Assembly (NCBI GenBank): GCA_023091735.1
Contig: JALKBU010000100.1
Location: 1 to 64,000 of the forward strand
DNA length: 64,000 nt
Source of the DNA: Trichomonas tenax
Taxonomy: Eukaryota; Parabasalia; Trichomonadida; Trichomonadidae
Reading direction: 5' to 3'
Shown here: positions 33,101 through 42,387 of the stretch, piece after piece
Layout: each line of letters starts with the position of its first letter
Position numbering within the stretch: position 1 is the first letter of the stretch
Notes under the pieces: generated by a model
Seen by the model: only the letters and a program-made list of their open reading frames with translations
What the model was told of the DNA's origin: nothing
Database searches by the model: none
Made by a program: the position numbers and the translations under genes

Positions 33101-34351
33101 TTGATCATTAACCCAGACTCTAATTCTGTGGTTTCCGACAGTGTACAACTTATTTGCTGTTTCTATTTGATAATTGATTGTTTTGTTAACTCCGTTGGAT
33201 TCTACTCTGTGACCAATTTCTTCTTCTTTTTCATCATCATAGCGATAAAACACATTAAAGAATGTGTCATCCATCAATGTTGCTTCTATCTTTATTACTT
33301 CATTCAAAGAATACTAAGGATCTAATGGCATTACATCATAAACTATTTGCCTGATAGTAATTGTTGTCTGAGCAGTAGAAGTTGCAGTTGTTTCCCCATT
33401 TGAAACAAAGACTGATATTTGTTGGGAGCCAGTTTTATAATGCGATGGGAAAACTGGGAAATATTCAGCGTAACATGTTTCACTAACATGAATTGTAGTG
33501 AAATAAGAAGAATCTATTTGAGTTTCTCCTAAATTAATGCTTACAGTTAATGTATCGTTCTCATTGAAATCGTAGACACTGATTTTGAATGTGATGTTGT
33601 TTCCAGCGATTACAACCCCAGGTACATCATTTAATGATATACCAAGGCAAGTTACCATTTTATACGATATAGTTTTTTCTGCAAAAAATCCATGAGAATC
33701 TGTGGCACGCCATTTCATTGTGTGTGGTCCACCTCCCCTTTTTAGATAAATATTTAGCCTATATAATTGACTTTGGCTAATTTCGAATTCAGAATAGTTT
33801 ACATTATCGTACTGATATTGAACTAGAATTGTATCACCAGGATCATCATCTTTTATTGATATCTCTAAATATGGGGTCTCGTGTAGTCTAATATTATATT
33901 CATGATACATATAAGCACTCAACTTTGTTTGATTGAAAGGCGATAGTTCAAAGGTGAAATTTTCTAATGACTTTCCATCGAATTCATCAATGAGAGTAAA
34001 CGTAATATTATGGTATCCAGATGTTAATTGTGGAGGAAGTCCAATAGACTTTGAGACATTTATTTGCTCTTCATTGCATGTGATTCTTTGATCCAACTTT
34101 ATGGGAGTTTGTTGATCGAATTGATAATATAAATAACAAGAAGTATCATCATAAAGCTCGAATTCAACATTCATTGTTCCTTACTGAGGGAAAAAAGTTT
34201 CTATTTGCTGAACATTTATCAACGACGGAATATTATTTGTATTGATCTTCCAATCTGAAGTTCTTGACCGACAGTTTGCGCTATGATAATACAGTCTAAA
34301 CATAGATAATTTGGCAGTGTTTGTGAGAGCGACGACACAAAACTCCTCATT
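27186..34351 (-). pseudogene. Giant type I surface protein with repeated beta-sandwich modules, multiple in-frame stops
   Basis: About 2,390 codons. Repeated extracellular modules share motifs of the type DDTxxxxxYYKxD, FDxGxxVxVxYxL and VPxxDGxHxIxxxAVD, suggesting a Greek-key or Ig-like fold. Near the C-terminus come a Pro-rich linker, the motif GFTGRT, one transmembrane helix at about nt 27500-27420 and an acidic cytoplasmic tail with ENPLF and DDPFREDF. The frame is interrupted at 34181 (TAA), 33314 (TAG), 32504 (TGA), 30609, 29763, 29262, 29226 and 29139 (all TAG), and 28224 (TGA). There is only one frame change, near 31.34-31.38 kb, possibly with a deletion. The N-terminal end lies near 34351 behind another stop, and no signal peptide is visible, so the 5' part is missing. 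It is paralogous to the gene at 45.9-50.6 kb. It looks like an adhesin-type protein; the function is unknown. Confidence 0.8.
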
Positions 34352-34828
34352 TTATGGTTGGCGGAGATCAAGATGAGGTCGTCACCGATAACACCATGCT
34401 CTGACCTTCCGGCTGTAGTCTTTTGTTAAAGGTGATGCTAAGGTGTACGGATGAGCATAAGAAATGTCTAAAATTCGTCGAAATGTTATGATATGAAATT
34501 ACAAAAAACGAAGTAAATGCGAAATAATTATAATAATTAGATAGAAAATGAAAAGGTAGGTTCATGTTACGTTTAAGTTAAGAAGTAAAAGTTGCTACAT
34601 CAAGAGATAAAGTCGATTTAAGTTGAAAAATTTAAAATTACTTTTTCTCGAAAATTCCTCGATTAATGCATGTTATTTTCTTTACCATTGTTATCTATAT
34701 CCAATTATGAGTAATTTCGCAAGTTTAGTCGGATAATTTAGTTATATATAGACTAGTATATCGTCCTGTTTGATTAAAGGTTATAACACTTTTTAAAGAC
34801 GTGTCAAAACATTTTCTCATTTTAACTC
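34352..34828. other. Intergenic
   Basis: AT-rich spacer between the 5' remnant of the surface pseudogene and the hairpin cluster. No gene was seen. Confidence 0.45.
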
Positions 34829-34830
34829 GT

Positions 34831-34891
34831 ATTGATTTGCATATATTAATATTATAATTATCCCATACAATAAAATCATTGCAAAATCAAT
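34831..34891. repeat. Weak hairpin of the cluster
   Basis: attgatttgca (from 34831) pairs with tgcaaaatcaat (to 34891) with one bulge, around a loop of about 37 nt. It is included because it falls one pitch before the first strong hairpin. Confidence 0.4.
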
Positions 34892-34928
34892 GACTTTTAT
34901 TTAATTTTCTTATTTTCAAAATCAATTA

Positions 34929-35016
34929 TTTTGACAATTGACATGTTTCTTCTCCATAGCACCATCTACATATCTGCATTGGAGGAAATGGACAAGAAGC
35001 AGGTCAATTGTCAAAA
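34929..35016. repeat. Strong hairpin 1 of the cluster
   Basis: Arms 34929-34957 and 34988-35016 pair over 29 positions with two mismatches and one G-U pair, leaving a 30-nt loop. The arm begins ttttgacaattgac. Confidence 0.9.
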
Positions 35017-35071
35017 GCATTCGATCTAGAAATATAGTTAATCGTTATACTTCATTATGTAGGGTATGCCT

Positions 35072-35132
35072 CAAATATTTAGGCACTGTAGATGTAATTT
35101 TCGTGTTTGCTTGTGCCTGAATTAGGTAATTT
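35072..35132. repeat. Weak hairpin of the cluster
   Basis: aggcac (35081-35086) pairs with gtgcct (35113-35118). With a bulge, caaat upstream pairs with atttg downstream. The stem is poor, but it occupies the position expected from the pitch, perhaps as a decayed member. Confidence 0.3.
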
Positions 35133-35140
35133 GTCCAAAA

Positions 35141-35248
35141 TTAATAAATATCATCAAAAATGATCAATTTCTAGCACAAGCTCTCCAGAACATCGAATAT
35201 ATGGTGAATTTGTGCCAGAAATTGATCATTTTTGACCATATTTATTAA
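35141..35248. repeat. Strong hairpin 2 of the cluster
   Basis: Arms 35141-35178 and 35211-35248 pair over 38 positions with three mismatches, leaving a 32-nt loop. It is the longest stem in the cluster. Confidence 0.92.
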
Positions 35249-35271
35249 CAGAAAATTATAAACAGTAAATC

Positions 35272-35346
35272 GCTTTAGCTGTCTAATAGCATGACAAACA
35301 TGTGCTCACAAGCTATCTGTTTGTCATGCTATTAAACAGCTAAAGC
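35272..35346. repeat. Strong hairpin 3 of the cluster
   Basis: Arms 35272-35300 and 35318-35346 pair over 29 positions with one mismatch, leaving a 17-nt loop. Confidence 0.92.
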
Positions 35347-35386
35347 AAATATTTTAAATCGATGAATGAAATATTTCGATTCATAG

Positions 35387-35457
35387 CATTTTCTACGAGT
35401 CTCTGAGATTGTTAGGCCATCATATGTCTTAGCAACCTCAGAGATCCGTAGAAAATG
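35387..35457. repeat. Strong hairpin 4 of the cluster
   Basis: Arms 35387-35416 and 35428-35457 pair over 30 positions with two mismatches and three G-U pairs, leaving an 11-nt loop. The G-U pairs on one strand point to selection on an RNA rather than a DNA stem. Confidence 0.88.
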
Positions 35458-35507
35458 TTGAATTGTAAAATGAAATCGAATCAGAACGCTCTGAGCAAAT
35501 TTCGATA

Positions 35508-35578
35508 GCACCAACAGTCAACAAGCCATTGGATACGAAGAATAGCTTCGTATCCAATGGCTTGTTGACTGTTGGTGC
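35508..35578. repeat. Perfect 33-bp hairpin 5 of the cluster
   Basis: Arms 35508-35540 and 35546-35578 are fully complementary around a 5-nt loop (aatag). Confidence 0.95.
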
Positions 35579-35638
35579 CTTGATAATGATGTAATTGCGA
35601 GAATATCGAAGAAGTTGTGAATTTTATAACGGCAAACC

Positions 35639-35703
35639 ACTAGTTCTTCACTGGCTAGAGTAATACCTTCATTGATATCCCTCTAAATCAGTGAAGAACT
35701 AGT
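35639..35703. repeat. Strong hairpin 6 of the cluster
   Basis: Arms 35639-35653 and 35689-35703 pair perfectly over 15 bp. An imperfect extension with one bulge continues inwards to about 35668 and 35674. Confidence 0.85.
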
Positions 35704-36426
35704 AGAAAACGCATTATCAATTTTAATAACTTTCAAAATTTTAATAACGTACAAAAATTATCAAAATTATCAATAGTAGGAGAAAAATTTTGAAATTTAC
35801 TCAAAAAAATTAGTTTTGCCTATAATAACCTATATCAAAAATGAAGTTAATGTAGCAATTTAAAAATTAAGCAAACATCAAAAAAGCTTGAAAAGTAAAA
35901 AAGAAAGAAAAATATCCATTTTTATGTAAATGTTTCAACTTCCTTTTCTTAGCTTCCGTATGAACAAATTAGGCGGTAGTTGAGGTTTGAAAATAATTCA
36001 TAGCGATATATATACTTTAAATATTAGCTCAACTTCTTGGGAAATGGGAAGTGTTATCACTTTTGTTTGATTTTAAATTATAATCACACTTTAAAGTCTT
36101 CAAGTTAATATAACTTCCATTATATTCAATGGGGTTATCTGCTAGCTACCAAAGTTTTCAGCATGAGCTTGGCTTTGTTTGAGCAAGATATTTTTAGTAA
36201 ATGTACAATATGACATGTAAATACATTTTTTGTCGTGTTGTATCACAAAAAATCCGTTAACAATCTTTCCAAAAATATGAATGCAAAATATTCATAATAT
36301 TTTAAAAAATGATTGTTTGTATCTTTAAAATGCCTTAATTAAATTAATATTATAATAACTTGTGATAATAAAAGTAAAACGTGGGGATTTAATGTTTATA
36401 TAAACATACCACAAATTGGTGATGGC
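35704..36426. other. Intergenic, 3' side of the WASP gene
   Basis: AT-rich. A weak AT palindrome near 35731-35796 could continue the hairpin series but is not distinctive. No gene was seen. Confidence 0.4.
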
Positions 36427-37986
36427 TTAGCCCATCTTGTTTCTCCTGGCAGCGAGCTTAGCAAAGAGTTCTGACTGCATATCTCCTCCGCCCATTGCGC
36501 GCGGTGGTGGGGCAGCAGCTGCACCGCCTCCTCCCATACTTGTTCCAGCATCAGCAGCAGGGCTGGCGGCACCTCCTCCACCACCTCCACTCTGCTGGAA
36601 GTAGAGCTTGGGCTCAGGAGGTGCGACTTTGTTTGCGCATTTTTTCCTCTTCTTGATCATGTCTTGGAGTGAACCGGCTGTTGGTTTGACTGGTGCACCA
36701 CCGCCTCCAGAGCTCTTTCCCTTCTTGCTGGGTGGCGGGGGCGGTGGGGGAGCGAATACACCCTCAGAAGAAGGCGGTGGTGGCGGTGGAGCGGCCTTCG
36801 CAGGTGGCGGTGGGGCTGCTCTTGCTGGTGCTGGTTTAGGAGCTGGCGCAGGCTTTGGAGCAGGTGCCGACCTTGGCGATGGAGAGGTTGCTGGTGGTGG
36901 AGCAGGTGTTTGACGAGGTGGAGGTGGTGCAGCCTTCGCATTCCTCTTTGCCATCATAGCTGCAGCTGCTGCGGCTGGATTTGACGAGTTAATGTTTCCA
37001 GCAGCAGCGCCACCGCTACCACCACCTCCGCCAGCTCCAGAATCGGCCTGGAAGTACAATTTCGGCTCCGGAGGTTGAACCTTGGTGGCATTCTTCTTTC
37101 TGAACTTGATCATGTCCTGCAGAGCGTTGTCTGTTGGCTTAACTAACGCTCCACCTCCGCCACCTGAGCCTTTGGATTTCTTTCCCTTCGAAGGCGGTGG
37201 TGGTGGGGGAGCGAAAGCGCCTGCAGGAGGAGGTGGAGGGGGTGGTGGAGCACCTCCACCGCCTGATGGTGGGGGTGGGGGTGGTGGAGCGCCGCTGCTC
37301 TTTGGAGACTGCTGTTTTGACGATCCTGATGACTTTGGCGATGCTGGCTTCGACTTCATGTCGTCTTTTGCGTTTGGATTTAATTTCTTATTTGTCATCG
37401 CCTGGACTCTCTCCATGACTTTCTGCTGTACGGCCTTATTGGTAAGATCCGCCTTTGTGTAGCCTAATTCGTTAAGGATTCTGTCCATATCTGTCATTTC
37501 ACCTGTGATTTGTAAGTTTCCGCTGTTGTCTGCCTGCTTGGCGCCACTTACGTACTCGACAGACTTGACGTCTGATATAATGAAAGTCTCTTCTTTCTTC
37601 TTTCCTTTCTTCTTTGATGCGCTCTTTACCTGGCTGTAGAAATCCTTCGCAGCGTTGTGGTTGAGGAACTGGATACCAATCATGCAGACATCGGATGGGA
37701 ATTGGAAGAAATCTTTGCTCGCATTCTTAAACGAGTCCTTAAAGCCGTAATACAACTCGTGAGAGAACAATATCCTTCCAGACGAGAAGTCGTACAAGTT
37801 GATGTAAACAAATTGCTGGCTATCGTAGTCCAATGTCAGAACGCCTTCGAATTTCTTCGTCCAAACCGAAGGATCGGGAAACGCGATGAATATCTGTGCC
37901 ACAGTCGCAATGATGCGCTTGAACTGCGAGTTGTTGGCCTCGATTTTGTTTAGCAAATCGACAGGGACAACACTCACTTTCGGCAT
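36427..37986 (-). CDS. WASP-family actin regulator (WH1, GBD-like, duplicated proline/WH2-like units)
   Basis: A 519-residue protein. Residues about 22-122 form a WH1/EVH1 domain (VWTKKFEGVLTLDYDSQQFV, INLYDFSSGRILFSHELY). Residues about 136-196 resemble a WASP GTPase-binding/autoinhibitory region (MDRILNELGYTKADLTNKAV), but the canonical CRIB ISxPxxFxHxxH residues are missing. From residue 233 to the end, a unit of poly-Pro, SKKGK-type linker, Gly run and LQDMIKxRKKxAxKVxPPEP is present twice (WH2-like cores at about 287-305 and 438-456). Each unit is followed by a short A/K/R helix (AMMAKRNA, LFAKLAARRNKM). The C-terminal central-acidic motif with the Trp that activates Arp2/3 is absent. 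Expected role: actin nucleation or profilin-actin delivery in the cortex, perhaps without direct Arp2/3 activation. Confidence 0.85.
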   Translation of the reverse strand: MPKVSVVPVDLLNKIEANNSQFKRIIATVAQIFIAFPDPSVWTKKFEGVLTLDYDSQQFVYINLYDFSSGRILFSHELYYGFKDSFKNASKDFFQFPSDVCMIGIQFLNHNAAKDFYSQVKSASKKKGKKKEETFIISDVKSVEYVSGAKQADNSGNLQITGEMTDMDRILNELGYTKADLTNKAVQQKVMERVQAMTNKKLNPNAKDDMKSKPASPKSSGSSKQQSPKSSGAPPPPPPPSGGGGAPPPPPPPPAGAFAPPPPPPSKGKKSKGSGGGGGALVKPTDNALQDMIKFRKKNATKVQPPEPKLYFQADSGAGGGGGSGGAAAGNINSSNPAAAAAAMMAKRNAKAAPPPPRQTPAPPPATSPSPRSAPAPKPAPAPKPAPARAAPPPPAKAAPPPPPPSSEGVFAPPPPPPPSKKGKSSGGGGAPVKPTAGSLQDMIKKRKKCANKVAPPEPKLYFQQSGGGGGGAASPAADAGTSMGGGGAAAAPPPRAMGGGDMQSELFAKLAARRNKMG

Positions 37987-40863
37987 TTTATAATTTATAA
38001 AATATAAAAAATAAAAACAATTATTTTGCTCTCAAAAAATAATCATAAGTTATTAACCCTTCCATATATCAATCATTTTTATGAAGAAATATATTTTGAG
38101 TGATCATAAATTGAATGATGTTTTCGCGCCCATAAAGTTCACAAAATATATTTTTTATGTCATATGTTTTTATTATAGGAAATATAGTTAACCATCAATT
38201 TTCATTTGAAGTTCAGTAAAAATGATGAATCGATTGAGTAAATCGAAAATCATGATGTTTCTGGATATGGCATTGTATGGTTAAGAAGGATCACGAATAA
38301 AAACTGAAATTGTTTTTTTTTTTTTTATTTGACCGTATGTGATTTGAACGGTCAGAAGTGAATTTGACGGTATCCTCTCAATTTTGATTTACAAAATAAT
38401 GGTTCCACTAGGATCGCAGCATTTCGGTAATACTATTAATGGTACTTTTAAGCTCTAACAATTTTTTGACATTTGGCAAATTTTGAGGAGGCCATATAGT
38501 TACAATGTCTCTTTGCGTGCATTTGATATAATATCAATTCAAAAACATAAGCATGTTAACAGTAAGTGCAATTTAAATAAAAACGTATTTTTTTCACAAT
38601 ATTCGCGATATATAAAATATAAGATCTCCTATGTATGTAAATTCAAATACACATCAAATGGAGGTTATTTAGTTTTCGAAATTTTCAGGGTTTGAAAACT
38701 AATTCTTGATTAAACTACGAAAAATGAATTCTGCATATATTGGTGATTCCATAGAACCAATAAAATCGGAGAATGTGATTTTTTTATGAGTGTCAAAAAA
38801 ATGTCCAAGTTTGTGATTAAATACTTAAAATTATTTGAGACAGTCTGTTTGGTATTATAATCTAGCTGACAATGTTTCTAACATGTTGTTTTAAGAGAAA
38901 CATTATGTTCAACTCCCATATTCTGTATTTTTTCCCCTTTTTTATTCACAAAATTTTCGATGAACCTTATATATTTGGACAAATGTTTTGCTAACAAAGT
39001 CCTCCATATTTATCATTCCAGACCAAAGAGTTTGCTAACCTCAAAGAACTATACAACGTACATCATTGGCTATATAAAATGACTTCTGTATTCTTTTTCT
39101 ACAAAAAATAACTGCATTTCAAATTACATATCTTTTAAAACTCAAAATTCAACCACCATACAGTTTCTGTTCATATCGCTTGTTGTTTTATAATGACACA
39201 ATTGCATATCAAAATCTAATTTTGTTTTTTTTTTTGTGAACATTTAAATGAAAAAAATTCGAAAAACACATATGCCCCATACATAGATGATTTAGCTATT
39301 ATCTCCATGATATTATTGAGCAATTGTGCTCTAGTAATTAGAATCTACATTAATTTATACAAAACCTTGGCAGTGTTAACGAAGCAATCTATTAACATGG
39401 AATATATTATTCGTTTACATATATGCCTTAGATATAGTGTATTATTTTTCATTTCGAATTTTCTCATCGATTTTCGAGAAATCATGTGATTCTACTTATG
39501 ATTTATTCAAGCATTTTACATTATTTTATTAAAATGAATGAAATTTAGACTATTTTTCTTCTTTTACACTGTATCTAGCATAAAATCTTTCTTTCTATGG
39601 TCATTTTGTATATTCTAGTGCTTTAAATCTTAAGGTCATCGATCTGTTTTTATGATGTCATTAAAGACATTATATCTCTACTACAGCACAGCAGAGTATA
39701 ATCATACCAGTATATATATAGTATATCTAGTTAAGCATATATGTATATATGTGCTATTAGATGCTACTGCAATTCTATAGAGTTGTATTCATATTATTTA
39801 CTCCGAGTGCGCGTTATCAGTGAAAAGCTTTTCACTTAGACCTGCAAGTGTATGTCAAATGGATCCGTATCCTTTAGGGGAATTTTCGTAAATGCAAAAG
39901 TATCAGTTGTCAATAGAGGTGGCAAAATTCTAATCAGTTGATCTCACTCTAAATGATGTAGAACAGTTCAGTCGATCTCACTCGAAATCATCAAGAAAAT
40001 GTCCATAAATCTCGGTTCGATTTTCATCTGAATACAACATTCTCTATCATGCATATTTTTTTATAATATTCCTTATTTATTGTATATTCTATAAAAGGGG
40101 AAAAAACTCTTTTTTCTCAAAACATTTTGGCTTGATACTTTGAATATAGATTCTATAGGCCTATAGAAACAACATATCTATGAAGTGCAAGGCAATCCAA
40201 TTTTGCAATTTCGAGATATAATGCGATGAAATCTCTCAAATTTTGATAACCTTATTTCAACGGACTGTTTTCGCAGCAGTTGAACATTGAACAATGCGTG
40301 TTGGTTTGTTGCAATGAGCAATACAACTAACTGCATTCGGGGCAAAATACATTCAGTGAATAAATTATATATTAGGGAAATTATGATTATGGACATTTTC
40401 AGAGTGGGGATTTACCATGAGTGGACAAAATTTTGGACTCCCATGATAAATCACACTCTGTATACTACAATATAATAAAAATTTCGCAAAAAATTGAACT
40501 TTGAAAGGTTTTGAAATAAATACTGTAAACATGATTTAATTCATGTTTTGCTAATTTTTTCGAAAAATGTGTGTACGTTAAAAGTTCTCAAAAAATTGAG
40601 ACACCTTGGACAGACTATAAAGATTTTGGACTATAGAAAACGCAAAGCCGGAAATCTTGCAATTTATTCCATAAAATAGTATCTATATCTTGTATGCAAT
40701 ACAAATATATGCCCAAAATCAAATCTTAAAACACGTTATTGTAAACTTTGGCTCAAAAAAATTGAAAAACTTTGTTCGAATTCAGAAAAATCGCAAAAAT
40801 ATCAATAAAATAGATATCCTAAAACTAAAATTCATTAAAAAATAAGGTTTCGTGTATAAAATA
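37987..40863. other. Long intergenic region
   Basis: Nearly 2.9 kb without a convincing gene. It holds a T14 run near 38315 and perfect palindromes at 39819-39836 (agtgaaaagcttttcact) and 40151-40168 (ttctataggcctatagaa). Short open frames (38483-38695, 39307-39489, 40287-40475) look random. The promoters of the WASP and kinase genes must lie at its two ends. Confidence 0.45.
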
Positions 40864-41994
40864 ATGTCTTTTCTTCGTCTCTCTGCTAAGCGTTCTCTTT
40901 TCAAGGGTGTTTCAATACAAAAGGCGCTGACGAATCGACACGAACTGCTTAAACTTCTCCCACCGAATAAAATGGAAATATTTCATCCTATACAAATATT
41001 AGGACGAGGAGAATTTGGCATTGCTTTTGAAGCACAGCTAAACGATGGCACCTTTGTTGCGATAAAGAGGGTCTTAGATGATCCAAAAATCAAATCCAGA
41101 GAACTTCCGATTCTAAAAAGATTAAAATCGCGTTACATTATATCACTAAAGGGCCATTTTTACACTCCAGGTCCTAAACCACATACAAGATACTTAAATT
41201 TAGTTACAGATTTCTTTCCAGAGAACTTAGAACAATATTGTTTGCCTTATTTTCAACGAGGAATACCAATTCCAATCTTCTACGCTAAATTATTTGCATT
41301 TCAGATGTTCGCTGGTCTCGATGTACTCCACAAATTCCAAATAGTTCATCGAGATATTTGTCCAAAAAACTTATTCGTTGATGCAAAGTACGGAAAACTC
41401 GTTGTAGGAGACTTCGGTAACGCCAAGCAGATATTAACGACAACAGAAAGAAACACAACATATCTCATTGAACGAAAATATCGACCACCGGAATTAATCT
41501 ATGGACAAGAGAAATATGGACCAGAGATTGACGTTTGGGCTGGTGGAGCAGTTTTGGCGGAACTTCTTCTAGGTAAACCACTGTTTAATGGAAGCTCTAC
41601 TATATCTTTGCTGCATGATATGGTTCGAATTTTGGGACCTCCTCCTCAAGAGGTTATTGACTCATACAACGGTAATTTAAAGGTCAGTCTTGCACGCCGT
41701 GCTAATTCTACGCTTGAAAAAGAACTTAAAAATGTGGAGCCAAATGGAATTTTGTTGTTGAAACAAATATTCAATTGGGATCCATCTAAAAGACTGAAAG
41801 CCAACGAAATATTAGATAGTCGATTCTTTGATGAGCTTTTTAATGGAAATGCATTATTGCCAAATGGAGAAAGAGTTCCGGTGCTCATTCGTGGCGGTGT
41901 CATGCACTTCGAAAAGCTTTTGGTTGACGGCGATGATGAAGAAAATGAAGATAAAGATGAAGTAATTGGATATGTCAACCAATTCAAAGATTAG
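40864..41994 (+). CDS. GSK3-like CMGC protein kinase with an altered catalytic-loop Lys
   Basis: A 376-residue kinase closest to the glycogen synthase kinase 3 group. It has the Gly-rich loop GRGEFG (47-52), VAIK Lys68, KSRELPILKRLKSRYI matching the GSK3 KNRELQIMRKL segment, HRD at 162-164 and DFG at 183-185. The activation segment has Tyr200 at the GSK3 activating-Tyr position and PPE at 208-210, followed by DVWAGGAVLAELLLGKPLF. The priming-phosphate residues Arg79, Arg163 and Lys188 are retained, suggesting recognition of primed substrates. The catalytic-loop Lys of HRDxKxxN is replaced by Cys166 (HRDICPKN), which is unusual for an active Ser/Thr kinase. The C-terminal tail is acidic. The start is the ATG at 40864; a partial Inr-like ttcatta lies about 30 nt upstream. 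Confidence 0.92.
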   Translation: MSFLRLSAKRSLFKGVSIQKALTNRHELLKLLPPNKMEIFHPIQILGRGEFGIAFEAQLNDGTFVAIKRVLDDPKIKSRELPILKRLKSRYIISLKGHFYTPGPKPHTRYLNLVTDFFPENLEQYCLPYFQRGIPIPIFYAKLFAFQMFAGLDVLHKFQIVHRDICPKNLFVDAKYGKLVVGDFGNAKQILTTTERNTTYLIERKYRPPELIYGQEKYGPEIDVWAGGAVLAELLLGKPLFNGSSTISLLHDMVRILGPPPQEVIDSYNGNLKVSLARRANSTLEKELKNVEPNGILLLKQIFNWDPSKRLKANEILDSRFFDELFNGNALLPNGERVPVLIRGGVMHFEKLLVDGDDEENEDKDEVIGYVNQFKD

Positions 41995-42387
41995 ATCTTA
42001 ACTATATTATTGTTTGTATATAAAATTGTTTTCTATTTTTAAACTTATCTATTTCTAATCAATTGCATTTCTTTTTCATGAATATTAATTTAAATATCTT
42101 CTAAAATTTGATATTTTGCATAAATAATAAGAAATTTGCTTTTAACTCATCATTGTGATGCTATGTTGAAATTTTTGATTTTCCTAAAATTCATTTATTA
42201 AAAAATTATGTTAGAAAATGACTTATTTTGTGAAAAAATATGTTTATAAATGAGCAAAATAAGAACAAAAACTATAAATCAAGAGTACTTTAGTCGGGGG
42301 ATAATTCTTCAATTAAAATCAATTTTTGACTCTAAAAATGACTTTTGTAAACATTTCAATTTTAATGTACAACTAAAAAGTGCTAAA
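41995..42387. other. Intergenic
   Basis: Spacer between the kinase and the chromodomain gene. The open frame continues upstream of the 42388 ATG to 42250, but its composition there is unlike a conserved protein. Confidence 0.4.

Larger units (their letters stand above)
34829..35703. ncRNA. Cluster of RNA hairpins at regular pitch, candidate small-RNA precursor
   Basis: Six strong stem-loops and two weak ones follow each other. Strong hairpins are centred near 34972, 35194, 35309, 35422, 35543 and 35671. Weaker ones are centred near 34861 and 35095, filling the gaps left by a spacing of about 110-130 nt. Arms are 29-38 nt, loops 5-32 nt, and most stems contain one to three mismatches or G-U pairs, as in microRNA precursors. 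The arms of different hairpins are unrelated in sequence, so this is not an amplified satellite. There are no open frames of note across it. The transcribed strand cannot be told because the stems are symmetric. Confidence 0.6.

Noticed and set aside
35141..35703. Possible tRNA cluster in the hairpin region
   Set aside because: The stems are single long hairpins without cloverleaf arms, and no GTTCRANNC box B was found. No convincing tRNA or rRNA was seen anywhere in the window.
36608..37462. Gly-rich and Ala-rich frames antisense to the WASP gene
   Set aside because: They are shadows of poly-Pro codons.
39819..40168. Two perfect 18-bp palindromes
   Set aside because: Short palindromes without loops or repeats around them are expected occasionally in AT-rich DNA; no function is suggested by context.
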